In this document: positions 33,218 through 42,330 of the stretch, piece by piece
How the letters are laid out: every line of letters starts with the position of its first letter
Numbering within the stretch: the first letter of the stretch is position 1
Assembly: GCA_033032175.1 (NCBI GenBank)
Contig: CM065312.1
Span: 5,704,001-5,768,000 of the forward strand
Direction of reading: 5' to 3'
DNA from: Saturnia japonica
Lineage: Eukaryota > Arthropoda > Insecta > Lepidoptera > Saturniidae
DNA length: 64,000 nt
The notes under the pieces: generated by a model
The model's input: the letters and a program-made list of their open reading frames with translations, nothing else
Databases searched by the model: none
What the model was told of the DNA's origin: nothing
Made by a program: the position numbers and the translations under genes

Positions 33218-33905
33218 CTAGCTTGACCCGCGGTTTCACCCGCATATAATTTAGAAGATATTACTGAATGATGATTTATAATACTTCAATAAAGGTAATA
33301 TTTTTATAGGGCGGCCAGATGGTTTCATCGAGGCATCGCACGGCCCGTTCGCACCGCTTACTACTATAGACATAGACCCGAGCCGAGTGTTGAATTATTT
33401 TAATTATGTATTATCTCTCAAACTATGCGTCCAAATAACATTCTGTAAAAGACGAAGTTTATTTTCATTATAAATTGTCTTTATGATGAAGTAACTTTTG
33501 TTCGTAAGTATTAATATGCCATGCTTAAAAATAATGCTCATAAATTAATTTTAAATCTTCAACAAAAAAAATTTGCTAAATACCTTAATGTGGCTCATGT
33601 ATATAAGATAGATGTATGCTAACGCTGACTTTTTTATATATACTAATGGCCAATATGTTTGTAGAACATTGTATTGACGTATTATTAACCATTACGCCAG
33701 CGCATACGGCTAAAGCAGTTCGCGAGGGCTTAGACTTCCGACTTACGTAACAAAAATCAATATTTAAGGCTAGCTAAAAACTTAAGCCTAATGTTATATA
33801 ACCTATACTATTCCTCGTGAGTCTGGCTATCATATAAAAAAAGAAATTTTCGAATCCGACTGGTAGTTCCAGAGATTAGCGTGTTTAAACAAACAAACAA
33901 AAAAG
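33218..33905 (+). repeat. Dispersed repeat D3, copy 2 (longest)
   Basis: Starts CTAGCTTGACCCGCGGTTTCACCC and ends GATTAGCGTGTTTAAACAAAC. It contains about 150 bases (33250-33400) lacking in copy 1, including a GC-rich part GGCGGCCAGATGG...CACGGCCCG. Together with the following block it interrupts a non-LTR pol copy. Confidence 0.75.
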
Positions 33906-34530
33906 CGCTTTATTGTATTATTAGTATTAGTATAAATTTTGCATGTTTTTTATATGGAATGATTCGTATAATTTATAACCACAATGTTCTAGTCCTTACC
34001 ATTTCAAAATTCTTAGAAACCTTTAAATGAGGTACTAATATAGTACGGTGACTTTCGAGACATTCCAATTTTAAAAAGAGTATTTGCTTGATTTTAGTAA
34101 TTTCAACCTTTTTTCAATAAAATTGGATTGAGTTTTGAAACATGTGTCAAAATACAATTTAATTTAAATCAAAAGCAATAAAGAGTCAACATCGAAACAA
34201 AACACCGCCAAAATAAATTTCTACCCCCTTTTAACACGGTTAGTAGATAAATTTCAATAAACTACGAAAAACGTCTTCAATCAATTCTATTAAAAAAGGT
34301 TTATGCTAAATTTGAAGTAGATTGGACCAAGGAATCACGTTGTCCCATAGAAACTTTACCCCCTTTTTCACCGCCTTAGGGGTAGAATTTCTGACAATCC
34401 TGTCTTATCGGATGCCTACGTCATAAAAAGAATACAACCTCCAAGTTTGAGGTCTCTACGATCAGCGGTTTAGGCTGTGCGTTGATCCGTCAGTCAGTCA
34501 TTCAGGGCAAAGCATATTATATGTATTGAT
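33906..34530 (+). repeat. Dispersed repeat related to D4, inserted in the same non-LTR copy
   Basis: Contains ACCCCCTTTTAACACGG, CCTTAGGGGTAGAATTTC, CTACGATCAGCGGTTTAGGC, TGTGCGTTGATCCGTCAGTC and ends GGGCAAAGCATATTATATG. The CAGTCAGTCA end places it with the D4 type. Whether it and the D3 block arrived as one or two insertions is open. Confidence 0.6.
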
Positions 34531-34850
34531 TTTCTGAGAGTTCCAAATAAGCAACGTCTACATAATCAAGAAGAGGGAAAAGAAGGGTATTATGTACTAT
34601 GGAAATCTTGGTATCAACAGGAAGAAAGTTTTTCAAACGCATGATAAAATGAAGAGAATCATAAAATTTCTTACCAACTTCCTTGACTTGATCTGCTCAG
34701 CATAATTTAGTATCGAAGATGATACCAAGATTTTTCACCGTAGTTGAGTAGGGAATGAATGGTATATTTATTGTATTGAAAAGGAATCAATGAATTAAAG
34801 TCAATATTGGCAAGCTGTTTTGAGCTACCAATTATTATCGATAGATGGCA
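34531..34850 (-). pseudogene. Non-LTR retrotransposon reverse transcriptase, 5' part of a split copy
   Basis: On the minus strand from about 34840 the frame reads I-I-I-G-S-S-K-Q-L, then V-K-N-L-G-I-I-F-D-T, V-K-E-V-G-K-K-F, L-K-N-F-L-P-V-D-T-K and L-L-F-P-L-L-D-Y-V-D-V. These are the thumb-region motifs of insect jockey/CR1-type reverse transcriptases (the V-K-x-L-G-V-x-x-D and P-x-L-D-Y-x-D blocks). One TGA codon replaces the usual tryptophan after K-L-x. The catalytic Y-A-D-D region would lie beyond 34860, where the copia locus begins, and is not present. Confidence 0.8.
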
Positions 34851-34869
34851 TGTCTAATGATGAATTTTT

Positions 34870-35067
34870 TGTTGAGTAGATACTCTTTTATAATAAATTT
34901 GTACCTTCCATATTTTAAATTTGATATGTCTCACACAGTTGTCTTTTGTTTTGTAAAAGCTTTGCTACCATATATATATGTTCTTTTCTGTTATTTACTT
35001 TTATATACTGGTTTTATTCGTTACTACAAATAACTTCCATTGCGCTACCGACCCATAATCTGCTACA
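34870..35067 (+). repeat. Possible copia LTR
   Basis: About 198 bp, from TGTTGAGTAG to CTGCTACA, immediately before a copia-type primer-binding site. TG...CA ends fit an LTR, but there is no second LTR in the window to confirm the borders. A TTTATAATAAA block could be a polyadenylation or TATA signal. Confidence 0.4.
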
Positions 35068-35069
35068 AT

Positions 35070-35084
35070 GGTTATGAGCCCAGT
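35070..35084 (+). promoter_or_regulatory. Copia-type primer-binding site (half initiator tRNA)
   Basis: GGTTATGAGCCCAGT matches, with two changes, the complement of the anticodon arm of initiator methionine tRNA (GGTTATGGGCCCAGC). Copia elements are known to prime from a tRNA fragment cut at the anticodon loop, so this site marks the start of an internal region and supports an LTR just upstream. Confidence 0.65.
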
Positions 35085-35204
35085 TACCGATAAATAGTAT
35101 ATAAATAAAACCGGTGGATAACGAAAGAAGAGTTATCATATGTGATCGTCGAATAAAAGTGCAAAGAGATCAATTGTAAGTGGAGCAGCGAAAAGGGCGG
35201 CACC

Positions 35205-35911
35205 ATGACTACAGTGAGGAGCGAGGTTCTTGGTAGGAATAACTATGATTCCTAGAAGGTACACGCACAGGCGATTTTAATAAAGAACGATTTATGGGAA
35301 TACGTAGATGGTAGTAAACCAAAGCCAGTCGAATTACCAGAGGCGGCTTTATTGGAGGCACAAGACTCAAAAGCGAAGCCAGAGCTAATTTTAGCGATGA
35401 GCCCGAGCGAGTTACGTCATATAAGAGGGTGTAAGACATCAAACGATGTTTGGTTGAAACTTGAGTCAGTATATGCTTCGAAAGGACCAGCTAGAAAGGC
35501 TAGCTTATTGAAGCAGCTCATATTATGTAAAATGAGCGAAGGTGATGATATTCACGAACACTTGGCCAAGTTCTTTGACGCTAAATGCAATTTACACGAG
35601 ATGGACGTAGAAATTCACAATGATTTAGCATCGATATGCTATTGTTTAGCTTGCCATCAAGTTTCGAGAATTTCAGGTGTGCAATTGAGTCTAGATATTA
35701 ATTTCCGGACCCGGAGATATTACGAATTAAAATTCTTGAAGAAAGCAATGCTAGGAGATCGAGTAGCGATAATACTTTCAATGTTTTGAAGAGAAATAAG
35801 AAGAAATTTGGATCAAACTCTGTACAGTCTGTCGATAAAATATCTAAGTTTGTTTACAAATGTTTTAAATGTCAAAAAAAAGGACACAAAGCTTCGGAAT
35901 GTAATAAATGA
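35205..35911 (+). pseudogene. Copia gag, broken
   Basis: Opens at ATG 35205 (CACCATGACT) after a leader of about 120 bases. The frame reads L-G-R-N-N-Y-D-S, then a TAG at 35253 where this family normally has tryptophan, then the open frame W-E-Y-V-D-G, L-I-L-A-M-S-P-S-E-L and W-L-K-L-E-S-V-Y, the gag core of copia elements (UBN2-type). It goes out of frame after about 35640. In another frame a zinc knuckle, C-F-K-C-Q-K-K-G-H-K-A-S-E-C (C-x2-C-x4-H-x4-C), lies at 35861-35902, followed by a stop at 35909. Gag should form the particle and bind RNA. Protease and integrase are missing on this strand: the next recognisable sequence is reverse transcriptase. Confidence 0.85.
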
Positions 35912-36416
35912 AAACAGAAGGATTTGGTAAAATAATGGAAATTTCGTTAAAAGAGGCGTTATCGAGTAGTGAAGAAAAGCTTTGGAAAGATGCGATTACT
36001 TCAGAGATAAGAAGTCTCGTTAAAAACCGGACGTGGGAAATCGTCAAGAAGCCCTCAAATCGTGATGTAGTAGGATGTCGATTCGTTCTAACTACAAAGA
36101 TAAATGTGGACAAATATGAAAAGAAAAAAGCCAGATTGGTTGCCAAAGGTTACAGTCAGCGATACGGTATTGACTATCGTGATACTTTTGCGCCAGTGAT
36201 GAGGCTTGATACTGTCAGATTGTTATCCGCTTTAGCTGTTGAGTTAGATATGGAAATACATCAAATAGATATCAACACAGCCTATCTGAATGGATATCTA
36301 GACGAAGAGGTATACATGAAAATACCGGAGTTCTTAAAAGACAGTCTCGTTAAATTGTTACAAACGGAAGATTTTTTAGTCAAGAAACAGGCGCAGCAAA
36401 TGTTAGCGGACATACG
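35912..36416 (+). pseudogene. Copia reverse transcriptase N-terminal segment, plus-strand arm of an inverted repeat
   Basis: The frame from 35908 reads M-E-I-S-L-K-E-A-L, W-K-D-A-I-T-S-E-I, N-R-T-W-E-I-V, R-L-V-A-K-G-Y-S-Q, D-Y-R-D-T-F-A-P-V and the first catalytic stretch M-E-I-H-Q-I-D-I-N-T-A-Y-L-N-G. It keeps the expected frame through K-K-Q-A-Q-Q-M-L-A-D-I to 36416, then meets reversed RNase H sequence of the minus-strand element. It follows the gag zinc knuckle with protease and integrase deleted. The segment 35935-36416 is repeated in reverse at 36987-37471 with about five substitutions and one extra T. Confidence 0.85.
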
Positions 36417-38975
36417 TAGAAGTCGCGACAGACCTCTGTTTTTGTGACTTCCAAGATATTGTGCACCAGCTAAGGTAAAAACATAACCTGAATAACTACG
36501 TCTATCTATAATACAATTGCCCCAATCACTATCAGAATATCCCTTAATAGACTTACCAGTTTTCTTATAACAAGACCATAATCACGCGTCCTTTTTAAGT
36601 AACGCAGGATCCTCATTGCCGCTTTCCAACAATTTTTATCTGCTTTATCGACAAACTGACCCATTTTTGCTACTGCATTTGCAATATCTGGCCTGGTACC
36701 TACGGATAAATATATCAAACATCCTATTAACTCCCTATACGGAAAAATAGAACCTTTACAAATACATTCTTTTTTCTGACTTGCAATCAAAATATTGTCC
36801 GTATATACACAGACAAAAAGTTTTGATCCACAGTCGTCAACCTATTTAAAATACAAACACGGCTCATTTAATGACTGCTTAAAGTTCATATTCTTCAATT
36901 TTTCGTCAAGTCTTATGTTCCACTGTCGTCCAGACTGCTTTAAGCCATACAAAGACTTGCGTAAACGGCAAACATTGCCACCCGCTCGTATGTCCGCTAA
37001 CATTTGCTGCGCCTGTTTCTTGACTAAAAAAATCTTCCGTTTGTAACAATTTAACGAGACTATCTTTTAAGAACTCCGGTATTTTCATGTATACCTCTTC
37101 GTCTAGATATCCATTCAGATAGGCTGTGTTGATATCTATTTGATGTATTTCCATATCGAACTCAACAGCTAAAGCGGATAACAATCTGACAGTATCAAGC
37201 CTCATCACTGGTGCAAAAGTATCACGATAATCAATACCGTATCGCTGACTGTAACCTTTGGCAACCAATCTGGCTTTTTTCTTTTCATATTTGTCCACAT
37301 TTATCTTTGTAGTTAGAACGAATCGACATCCTACTACATCACGATTTGAGGGCTTCTTGACGATTTCCCACGTCCGGTTTTTAACGAGACTTCTTATCTC
37401 TGAAGTAATCGCTTCTTTCCAAAGCTTTTCTTCACTACTCGATAACGCCTCTTTTAACGAAATTTCCATTGCATTGGCCACGAAATCTTTACAATCAGTA
37501 AATTCATCTAAACTTACAGCTCTTTCTTCATTGCGGGCATTATTTCCACCTACTTCACTCCACTCATCTTCGTCTTGCTCTCGTTCCCTTCTCGTTGCAC
37601 TGACAGTTCGGTACACCTTCTTCGGCCTACCTACTTGGCCTCTTTGAATTCTAGGTCTGCCTGGACCTCTTCGAACTTCTTCTTCTCGTACTTCTTCTAG
37701 GACAGTACTATCACTCAAAGGAGGCTCATGTTGAGCTGACCCTTCAATATGAGTCTTTGAAGTCGATGGTTTAATTTCTAAGTCCACATACTTGACTGGC
37801 CTCCCTTCTTGTGATTCAGTCACAACCTGTAGTGGGTCTATGTTGTTCTCGTTTTCAGATGTGTTCACGTCTAAAAACCTTACATCTCTTGCAACAATCA
37901 GTTTACGATCATTCGGCATCCATACTCTATATCCTTTTTGGTCTCTAGGATATCCGACAAAAATTCTTTCTACACTACGAGCTATAAATTTATCCTTATT
38001 TATATCCTTATCTAAAATATAATTTTTATTTCCAATAGGTCTTAAATAATTTATATTTACACGTCTATCAAAGAATTTCTCATATGGTATTTCGCCATTA
38101 ATCGCGGTAGATGGGCACCTATTTCTAACATGACATGCCGTCACTACAGCATCCGCCCAAAACCCGCCTGAAAGTTTAGATGATAACAACATGCATCTTG
38201 CCATCTCAACCAGTGTTCTATTCATCCTCTCAACTACACCGTTTTGCTGTGGAGTATGAGGAATCGTTTTTCTTCTAGAAATTCCTTCTTTACTCAAGAA
38301 GTTATCAAACTCTTTATTACAATACTCGCCGCCATTATCAGTTTGTAAGTATTTTATTTTCTTGCCAGTCATATTTTTTACATATTGCTTGTATATTTTA
38401 AACACAGTAAAAACCGAACACTTCTTACTTAATAAATATACCTCGCACCATCTCGTAGAATCGTCGATAAACGTCACAAAATATTTCGCGCCTCCTAAGG
38501 CTGCATTTTTCATAGGACCACATACATCGGAATAAACTATTTTTAGTTTTTCATTACACGGTCCGCTACCCGGCCCTATCATCCCTAAACGTAACATGAA
38601 ACCCCTTATCGGTAATTTTTGCAACTGAAATCAAGTTAGTTCGCAAATCAGGAACATATAACGTGTTAGGTAGTTCAACTACACTTTTGAAGTTAGAATT
38701 ATATGCAGACAATCTTACTGTACCTTTACCTTGTACTAGAGCACTCTGATTAGTAGCCAGAGTCACTTTACCGTCAGAAGGCTGTAAAGTTTTTCCAAAA
38801 TAGGTTTTATCGTTACATAAATGACTCGTACAACCGCTATCGATAATTCAGTTTCCATTCTCGCAGTTTCCAAAGTGACAATCACCTGAAATACAATTAA
38901 ATGTTACAAAACTAGTATCGACCTTTTCTGTTGTTAATTTATTTTCTGATACATTTTTTTTTGGTCATTTATCAA
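36417..38975 (-). pseudogene. Copia pol remnant: protease, integrase, reverse transcriptase, RNase H
   Basis: Read from 38975 down. The gag end lies next to a protease active site I-I-D-S-G-C-T-S-H at 38821-38847, preceded by a TGA in place of tryptophan. The pre-integrase region stops after F-H-V-T-F-R-D-D-R and its zinc-binding part is deleted. A 572-codon open frame (38624-36906) then holds the integrase core with D33, D96 and E132 (D-x35-E after the second D), a linker with an R-R-G-P-G-R-P-R block, and the reverse transcriptase start. An extra T in a T run (seven at 37024-37030, six in the plus arm) shifts the frame. Past it, K-S-L-Y-G-L-K-Q-S-G-R-Q-W and the catalytic Y-T-D-N (36794-36805; normally Y-V-D-D) are readable. 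After a deletion of roughly 90 codons come P-Y-R-E-L-I-G...T-R-P-D-I-A-N-A and the RNase H piece S-Y-S-G-Y-V-F, ending at 36417. Not functional. Confidence 0.9.
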
Positions 38976-39137
38976 CGTAAGAAACAGTAATTTTAAAACT
39001 ATTTCGCTATATATTATAATTTATAATATAAGGGGAATATAAAAGTTAAAATGATGTTTGAAATATTAATTTTGATAAAGAATTAGCAGAGTTGACGTTG
39101 CCAGGAAAATTTTCGTTTGAGTAATTATATGTATACT
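38976..39137. other. Unannotated AT-rich stretch
   Basis: Upstream (5') edge of the minus-strand copia remnant. No LTR or leader is recognised here, so the copy is 5'-truncated within gag. Confidence 0.4.
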
Positions 39138-39320
39138 ATACTAGCAAACCCGACCTCACGTTGCTGTGGCTGTAATATTTTTTTCGACCCGATCCACAGG
39201 CTCTGATTTACAGGATCACCTACCACCACCTAGCGAGCTAATATGAATATTATCTGAACATTTCATCAAAATCGCTCCAGCCGCTTTGAAGTCCATAGGG
39301 AACATAATTATATTCATTTA
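39138..39320 (+). repeat. Dispersed repeat fragment with the GCTCCAGCCG module
   Basis: Starts CTAGCAAACCCGACCTCACG and includes TTTTTCGACCCGATCCACAGG, CCACCTAGCGAGCTAATATG and TTTCATCAAAATCGCTCCAG. I recognise it as a common dispersed type in Lepidoptera, though no second full copy lies in this window. Confidence 0.55.
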
Positions 39321-41040
39321 TATATTATATATCGGTATGATTTCAAAAATATTTCATGACACAAATTGCAAAGTTCTCATTTATTTTTTAAAATATTAAG
39401 TTAACGTTTTTATTTAATACGGAAATATATGGTAGCACTTGGCAGTTTCAACTACAGTAATAAAAAATTAATAAGTACATAAATTTATTGCATTATCATA
39501 TGAATACGCAAAGCCAATAAATATTATAAATCGATTCCTATTCACACATAAAAAAGCCATCAAAATCAATTTACGATCTAAGGCGAAATAAGTGTGGTCA
39601 TAACAGAAAAATATTCGAAGGGAACGCATCATAATCCTAAATACCACTTCTAAGGGAATGTAGTATATTATGAGAATAAAAATGTATTCATTGAGACAAT
39701 AGTGAGGGCCGTAGCCCACAATAAATCCTGACATGGTTCATTTATCACGAGAGATTGTGATCGGGAGACTTGCGGCTCGCACACAGACCGAATTACTTTA
39801 TAAGTTTATTCACCCAGTTCTGTCAAAATATGTTTAATTAACATCTTGGTCTGTGGTCCTTGTTAAAGAATTCTTATATTGAGAATTAATTACATTTTTG
39901 CCAATATGTTATTAAGATAATATAAATTGTAATTTATTTATTTTGCATACGAGTATTAATTCTGATTAGTTTAGTTGATTACAGCCAAAATCGTACCTAT
40001 GACTACCGTCATTTTTCATACGAATCTTGTCTAATATTCCATATGGGTAAAATCTACAAACGAAATACAAAAAAGAGAGGATTTTTTTTCTTATTTAATT
40101 ACTATGCATGAAGAAAATTATATCCGTTGTCATTATTTATCATATCTTTACACAAAGTTGTCGTTTAAATAAAAAGTTAATTTAAATGACAGTTGCTAAT
40201 AATAACGCTCTTGAGTGATTCAAATGTATGGAGTTTACAAATTAAATACACACAATTTAAGCCATAACAACTTTAACCAATCGGCGTTTCCGATTCGAAT
40301 GCCGATGCGTTCGGCCCCTTTTAAATAAAGGGGAACCGTGCTCTATTTAGTTTTACGCTCAATTATTCGATCTATTATCATAATATAAACGTGCTTATTT
40401 ACGATGCATGTATCTCGACTCCGCTCGTTTTTATTGGTACTAAAGTATGAAATTGCGCATTATTAAACCTTTCACATCCGAGTTTCATATCAATGAAGGA
40501 CATAACTCGAGATTTAGTTTTAACAGGGTGTTTTGTGTTACCTCGAGCTGTTTCGATGCTATATTTTTAATGGAAACATACATTATTATTATTGACAGTT
40601 CTTGAGTGAGTTTTATGGTTCTCTACAATGACATTCACTTAAAAATATCTTAGGTTCTGTACCACTTTGTGTGACAACACATATTGACGACAAGTTATGT
40701 GGTATTTTTCATATCACTGAGAAGTTTATTACCAACAAAATTATGCGTTTTTAATAATATGTTTAAATTATATTATATACGTTTATAGATAATAAAAAAA
40801 TCACCTGTATTTGTCTCTATTAATAAGTATTTATACTTAGTTATTAAATCACTATTAATTTGAGTAGTATTTATGTGATTAAAAACTTTTGTGTCACCCT
40901 TAATTTAATATATTATTTAAAAAAAAAAAAACAATTTTTAGATTGATCTCTCTTATGATTTATGTACATCAGTGACATAATCAAAAGAACAATAATAAAA
41001 CTGAAACAAATTTTATACATTTAATAATTATACATTAATT
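39321..41040. other. Unannotated stretch
   Basis: No gene. 40265-40340 is less AT-rich with a short hairpin, CCCCTTTTAAATAAAGGGG, at 40316-40334. An 88-codon minus-strand open frame (39468-39734) has no domain. Confidence 0.4.
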
Positions 41041-41180
41041 TAAAACAATTGCGTAAAGGTTTTCGCGAAGTCGCTGGATGCTGGCAACACAGGACTGCTC
41101 GTTGTAGCGATCTTTGAAGAGGTTTATGTCTATCGGTGGACGTCTTTCGGCTGCAATGATGATGATGATGATGATAGCAA
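41041..41180 (+). pseudogene. 3' tail of a second RTE-like non-LTR element
   Basis: TTTTCGCGAAGTCGCTGGATG, then GGTGGACGTCTTTCGGCTGC and a GATGATGATGATGATGAT array. In lepidopteran RTE-type elements this region codes for the protein end W-M-x-x-A-Q-D-x-S-L-W-K-S-L-x-E-A-F and then passes into a (GAT)n tail. Here the frame is broken by a stop and small indels. The tail type differs from that at 3886-4264. Confidence 0.7.
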
Positions 41181-41299
41181 TTGTTGATTCTGATATTTGT
41201 ACTGATAATTATTTTACTATATCTTTAGAGTTCTACTTACTTTATTGTAGGCCAGCGCAGCAGCTATCTTAAGCAAAGTAATTATGTTATATTTTTGTG

Positions 41300-41370
41300 C
41301 CGTTATCAACGCGTCTCGCGATCAGAAGGCTAGCTAATACCTCAGTCAGAGGATAAGCGACCATCCAATG
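41300..41370. repeat. Low-copy repeat shared with 30.6 kb
   Basis: About 60 bases similar to 30640-30690 (see that entry). Confidence 0.45.
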
Positions 41371-41570
41371 TCCAAACCCAATGTCTTGAATTTATTTAAT
41401 CAAAATTGTAATGTTGTTTATTGAATAATAAATCCAATTATCAGAAATGTGAACGTTTATATGTGAATGTAGCTGATGATGATCGAGCGTGTGCTGGCTT
41501 TCGGAGCTAGCGTAACGAGTGCGATTTCTGGAGCACAGCGATAAATACTTGCCAATAGATTTTATCAGTT

Positions 41571-41735
41571 TGAGGTTCGTACCTAGACAGGTGAGAATTA
41601 GAAAATTACCTATCGCCATACTAATGGCTTCATTACTATGTTTTCCTTCACCGAAAGCTCAGGTTCATAGAATGAATTCGTATTATACTCACATTGATCG
41701 ATGCGGTTTCCGAGTACGCTACCACTAAGACATCC
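41571..41735 (-). mobile_element. SINE-3, partial copy
   Basis: Contains TTTTCCTTCACCGAAAGCTC, ACATTGATCGATGCGGTTTCC and AGTACGCTACCACTAAG at the right end. It is followed at once by a D1 repeat. Confidence 0.6.
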
Positions 41736-41739
41736 TTAG

Positions 41740-41893
41740 TTAGGCTTGTAGGATATGACAATTGTATCTGACTGGATCGTGATCACCATGTACATGATGG
41801 TATGCCCTTCATAGAAACTTTCTATTCATTTGTTTCGTTTTGAGATCAGTCGAATCAGCTGTCGAGAGGCTTGCAAGCCGAGATGATGCAGAC
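41740..41893. repeat. Dispersed repeat D1
   Basis: GGCTTGTAGGATATGAC, ACTGGATCGTGATCACC and GAGAGGCTTGCAAGCCGAG. The GCTTGCAAGC palindrome and the adjoining GACCGGCGATGATT lead into the tandem duplication. Confidence 0.4.
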
Positions 41894-42330
41894 GACCGGC
41901 GATGATTATTGATATCTCGATGGTCACTGTTACTAGTACAAAACTACTATAAAATAGTAAAATAGTTCAGTATAATTTTATGGCGCTATTTAAACTTCTA
42001 TAGATTTGTTTAAAGTGGGAGATAAATACATTGGAACATTTAGTCATTTGTATACTTGTAATTATACGAATGACGCAGTGCGTATTATTTCGTGACCGGC
42101 GATGACTATTGATATCTTGATGGTTTCTGTTGTTTTTGTATTGTCCTGTGCTCAATATCAGGTACAGTAGCGTGATTTTGCTGTATTACTATAAGATAGT
42201 TCAGTACAGTTTTATTGCGCTATTTAACTTCTATGGAAAATTTGTTTAAAATGGGCGATAAATTTGTTGGTACATTTCGTCATTTGTATATTTGTAATTA
42301 TACGAATGACGAAGTTCGTATTATTTCACT
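41894..42330. repeat. Tandem duplication, 200-bp and 237-bp units
   Basis: Unit 1 (41894-42093) and unit 2 (42094-42330) both start GACCGGCGATGA(T/C)TATTGATATC. They share AGTTCAGTA, GCGCTATTTAA, CTTCTAT, GCGATAAAT-like, CATTTGTATA and TGTAATTATACGAATGACG, and end CGTATTATTTC. Unit 2 has roughly 37 additional bases (CCTGTGCTCAATATCAGGTAC region). Confidence 0.85.

Noticed and set aside
40316..40334. Hairpin CCCCTTTTAAATAAAGGGG as a terminator or microRNA
   Set aside because: The stem is too short for a microRNA precursor, and hairpin terminators are not used by insect polymerase II genes.
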